A DNA stretch of 64,000 bases from Xanthomonas sp. DAR 80977. Its GTDB lineage: Bacteria > Pseudomonadota > Gammaproteobacteria > Xanthomonadales > Xanthomonadaceae. Under the pieces are notes generated by a model that was not told where the DNA came from, searched no databases, and worked only from the letters and a program-made list of their open reading frames with translations. Below are positions 61,934-64,000 of the stretch, one piece after another (position 1 is the stretch's first letter; every line of letters starts with the position of its first letter). The stretch is from the NCBI RefSeq assembly GCF_041240605.1, contig NZ_CP162487.1, forward strand, positions 5,401,001-5,465,000, given 5' to 3'. The position numbers and the translations under genes are program-made.

Positions 61934-62173
61934 GGCACATCTTATATGCAGGGCAACTGGGGGAAATGGTTTTTTGCCGGTAGCGACCCCTGGGTATTTG
62001 CACATGAGGCTGGGCATATAATGAAATTCGAGTATGGTGGACGATTTGACATGTATGACGTCATATCTCAAAATCCGAGGCGGTCTAAAGCGGTTCAAGG
62101 TTGGGAGGGGAATATAATGGCGGACCCATTCGGGCAACCTGATGACAGGGTCAGGGAAATAATAAAGAAAGAG
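61934..62173 (+). pseudogene. Second toxin-tip fragment: HEAGH / N-I-M peptidase-like end
   Basis: Directly after the EF-hand fragment a plus frame reads GTSYMQGNWGKWFFAGSDPW, then VFAHEAGHIMKFEYGGRFDM, and later AVQGWEGNIMADPFGQPDD. HExxH with a later G-W-E-G-N-I-M (a Met-turn-like element) resembles the catalytic end of metzincin-like peptidase toxins found at Rhs C-termini. No Rhs core precedes it, and the fragment starts mid-domain, so it is a truncated cassette. Confidence 0.65.
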
Positions 62174-62623
62174 TTGAATTGCAAAAAAAATAAATCATGC
62201 CGCGCTCTTTTCTTTATAGCCTTTTTCTCTGGTTGCGCATCCGCTCCAAATCCTCAACTGAGCGTGCCGGAATATCCGCGCGAATTGGATAGGATGGAAG
62301 AGGGGAGATTATTTGAAATACCAATGAGCGGCGATGGGAGAGCAAAGGAAATTCTTGCTGGCCGTGAATTCGTAGAAATAACGGGTCATGAATTGAGGTT
62401 GCTGGATGCACCAAGTTTTTTCTTGAGTCAAAAGCACGTTTATCTTGTGAGATCCATTAGGGATGACGGTTCAGGAAAATATTCTGCTTTTTTTAGGGAT
62501 GGCCATTTGATTCTTCTATATACCAACTTTGGTAGTTGCGGCATACGATCTACTGGAGCCGTACTTGTGGCCACACAGAGCGTTTTGAAGACCATGTCGA
62601 GCGACTGTTCGGGAATCCTTTGA
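62174..62623 (+). CDS. Lipoprotein-like protein in frame behind the HEAGH fragment, candidate immunity protein
   Basis: The same frame continues without a stop. From TTG 62174 it reads as a lipoprotein signal (NCKKNKSCRALFFIAFFSGC, lipobox cysteine at 21) followed by a 128-residue mature domain with EYPRELDRMEEGRLFEIPMS and SQKHVYLVRSIRDDGSGKYS. Toxin fragment and lipoprotein are thus fused in frame, either through loss of a stop or by real overlap. A run of eight A residues (62183-62190) lies at the junction. Exported location fits an immunity protein. Family unknown. Confidence 0.5.
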   Translation: MNCKKNKSCRALFFIAFFSGCASAPNPQLSVPEYPRELDRMEEGRLFEIPMSGDGRAKEILAGREFVEITGHELRLLDAPSFFLSQKHVYLVRSIRDDGSGKYSAFFRDGHLILLYTNFGSCGIRSTGAVLVATQSVLKTMSSDCSGIL

Positions 62624-62640
62624 GAGTTTCGGTACCTTAC

Positions 62641-62722
62641 CCTGCCGGACAAAGATCCGGACTGGGACGGCACTGCCTTCATGTTCGATATACGGTTTCC
62701 CGTGGCAGCGCTACGATAAGGC
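62641..62722 (+). pseudogene. Third, degenerate Rhs core remnant
   Basis: About 80 bases repeat the core stretch found at 58088-58170 and 59338-59420. Translated they give DPDWDGTAFMFDIRFP, comparable to DPDKDGTAFVFDMRFPGQRY, with substitutions and a shift around 62700. The sequence then runs into an unrelated short tail. From 62723 to 62991 I see no gene; a 34-codon frame at 62922 has no recognisable features. Confidence 0.75.
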
Positions 62723-62991
62723 CGAGCACCATTGGAATAGTGAAAGAGAGGTGTTCGTGCTGCGCTACTTCGATGAAAACCATCGTTAACACATCTCAGC
62801 AGGGCGCTTTCCTGTGATAACAAGGGTTGATTAAAGTAAGTGTGTTAGTGCGCGGCCTATTTAAGCAAAGCATTGCGCCGCGGATGCAGTCAGATTAATA
62901 AGCGTTTCGTAGTCATTTTTTATGGACAAAGAACTGGCTGCATGGATGGAAGAAAGCACAAGAAAGCGGACTTGGGAACGAAGCGACGCGT

Positions 62992-63387
62992 TCATCTCGG
63001 CGGCGCCGCCAACTCCCTGGCGCTGAGATAGCCGTCGCCGTTGCCGTCCTGCTTGCGGAAACGCGCGGTCAAGGTCGCCTGGTGCTGGGCGCGGGTGATC
63101 GGCTTGCCGCGGCCGCCGGGGAGTTCGGCGGGGCTGAGCACGCCGTCGTGGTCGAGGTCGCGCGCGTCGAAGGCGTAGCTCATCCAGGCCAGGTATTCGT
63201 CCAGGCTGACGCGGCCGTCGCCGTCGCGTTCCATGCGTTGCAGATAGCTCCCGGTGCTGTCGACGACTTGCGCGCCGGCGCTGGCGATCGCGCCGCTCAG
63301 CGCCGTCAACAGGACGAACGCTGCCATGAACGACGAACGCCGCACGAGGCGGCGTTCGCGAGGCGTCTGCGGGACACCGTGGCTCAT
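62992..63387 (-). CDS. Exported EF-hand protein
   Basis: The 131-residue protein has a basic N-terminus and signal peptide (MAAFVLLTALSGAIASAGAQ). Three EF-hand calcium loops follow: ERDGDGRVSLDEY, DLDHDGVLSPAEL and DGNGDGYLSARELAAP. The ATG at 63387 overlaps the stop of the upstream desaturase gene (ATGA), so the two are coupled. A calcium-binding periplasmic protein is likely; the target is unknown. Its 3' end is duplicated at 61812-61931. Confidence 0.85.
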   Translation of the reverse strand: MSHGVPQTPRERRLVRRSSFMAAFVLLTALSGAIASAGAQVVDSTGSYLQRMERDGDGRVSLDEYLAWMSYAFDARDLDHDGVLSPAELPGGRGKPITRAQHQATLTARFRKQDGNGDGYLSARELAAPPR

Positions 63388-64000
63388 GCCAACGCGTAGC
63401 CCTTCAGGCGCGCGGCATAGGCCTGCAGGGCGGCGATGCCGCTGGCCTCGGCGTCGTGGCACCAGGCCTGCAGTTGCTTCAGGCGTTCGCTGGCGTCGTG
63501 GCTGCGCGCTTCCAGCAGGGCGGCCAGGCGCGCGCGGTGTTCGACCAGGGTACGCATGCGCGGGCGCTGCGCGACCCAGTGCTGCAGCTGTTCGCGCGCG
63601 TCCGGCTTGAGCCAGCGGCCGTCGTCGACCAGGCCCTTGCGCAGGCGCCGCGGCAGCAGCTTGCGCAGCTTGGCGCCGGCCTGCGCGGCTTCTTCCTTCA
63701 ACGCCGGGGCGAACACGTTGCGCTGGTAGTCGGTCATCGCCTGGAAGCGGTGCGAGAGCAGCGCGCGCAGGGTGTCGGCGTCGGGCACGGCGATGTTCGG
63801 GCGTACGTCCAGGGTCGGCGCCACGCGCAGGATCCTGGCCAGGCGAAGCGCGGCCAGGGTGCGGATCGCGACCCAGCCGATGTCCAGTTCCCAGCGCCGC
63901 ATCGAGAAGCGCGCCGAGCTTGGGAAGGCGTGGTGGTTGTTGTGCAGCTCTTCGCCGCCGATCCACAGCGCCCACGGGGTCAGGTTGGTCGAGGTGTCGG
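63384..64000 (-). CDS. Membrane fatty-acid (acyl-CoA/acyl-lipid) desaturase, C-terminal part
   Basis: The minus-strand frame is open to the window edge; the start lies beyond base 64000. The visible part opens with DTSTNLTPWALWIGGEELHN and the third histidine box, E-E-L-H-N-N-H-H-A-F-P. A hydrophobic/amphipathic stretch (DIGWVAIRTLAALRLARILR) and a long charged helical tail follow (to KGYALA). The box identifies a di-iron delta-9-type desaturase. The tail of about 150 residues is long for the family and may be regulatory. Confidence 0.9.
   Translation of the reverse strand, partial: DTSTNLTPWALWIGGEELHNNHHAFPSSARFSMRRWELDIGWVAIRTLAALRLARILRVAPTLDVRPNIAVPDADTLRALLSHRFQAMTDYQRNVFAPALKEEAAQAGAKLRKLLPRRLRKGLVDDGRWLKPDAREQLQHWVAQRPRMRTLVEHRARLAALLEARSHDASERLKQLQAWCHDAEASGIAALQAYAARLKGYALA

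Noticed and set aside
62922..63026. 34-codon frame starting M-D-K-E-L-A-A-W-M
   Set aside because: Short, without a ribosome site, and it runs into the antisense of the EF-hand gene end.

Overview
This is a GC-rich chromosomal window from a gammaproteobacterium of the Xanthomonadaceae, most likely Xanthomonas. The evidence is gene content (a xylan/glucuronate locus with a Xanthomonas-type xyl-box, tatABC, glyQS, opgD, rdgC, hemH), the abundance of GTAG-type REP palindromes and GGGATTCG-type repeats, and the absence of any sign of a plasmid or phage backbone. No rRNA, tRNA, CRISPR array or intact insertion sequence was seen.

Layout. 1-6.3 kb is a patchy accessory stretch: the 3' end of a DUF4375 gene, a truncated DUF1877 gene, a pdxI-like reductase divergent from a LysR regulator, a DUF6891 gene, a small operon of zinc-ribbon and membrane proteins, the broken 3' end of a RidA-family gene, and small VOC, SUKH-like and exported proteins. 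6.3-20.9 kb is one metabolic unit. A GH67 alpha-glucuronidase, a SASA-type esterase, a mannonate dehydratase, a GH43 enzyme and a GH3 enzyme run in one direction with overlapping or tightly spaced ends. A fructuronate reductase lies downstream, a LacI regulator is divergent, and a xylose isomerase has a palindromic xyl-box upstream. Together they release xylose and (methyl)glucuronic acid from xylan fragments and feed both sugars into central metabolism.

21-53.5 kb is mostly housekeeping: ttcA, rdgC, a YgjP-type metallopeptidase, a chemoreceptor, hemH with an alpha/beta hydrolase, a SYLF protein, tatABC, a BPSS1780-type membrane protein, a glutamine amidotransferase, an unrecognised 282-residue protein, a stand-alone GspE-type ATPase, glyQ/glyS, a Rep helicase, tdk, a Sel1-repeat protein, opgD, a DUF4380 protein, a small tyrosine-phosphatase-like protein, a Ser/Thr kinase with an ECF43-type sigma factor, and mutM. 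Spaces between these genes are full of repeats. Two REP copies have entered the glyS reading frame, a ~150 bp dispersed element separates glyQ from glyS, and a four-unit tandem REP array lies before opgD.

53.6-62.8 kb is a lower-GC polymorphic-toxin island. It holds one full-length secreted Rhs/YD-repeat protein, at least three detached or broken Rhs C-terminal pieces (two carrying HExxH metallopeptidase motifs), small exported or membrane proteins in immunity-gene positions, a complete DUF4034-like gene and a remnant of another. A duplicated fragment of the neighbouring EF-hand gene marks an insertion junction. The window ends in an EF-hand protein gene overlapping the 3' part of a fatty-acid desaturase gene.
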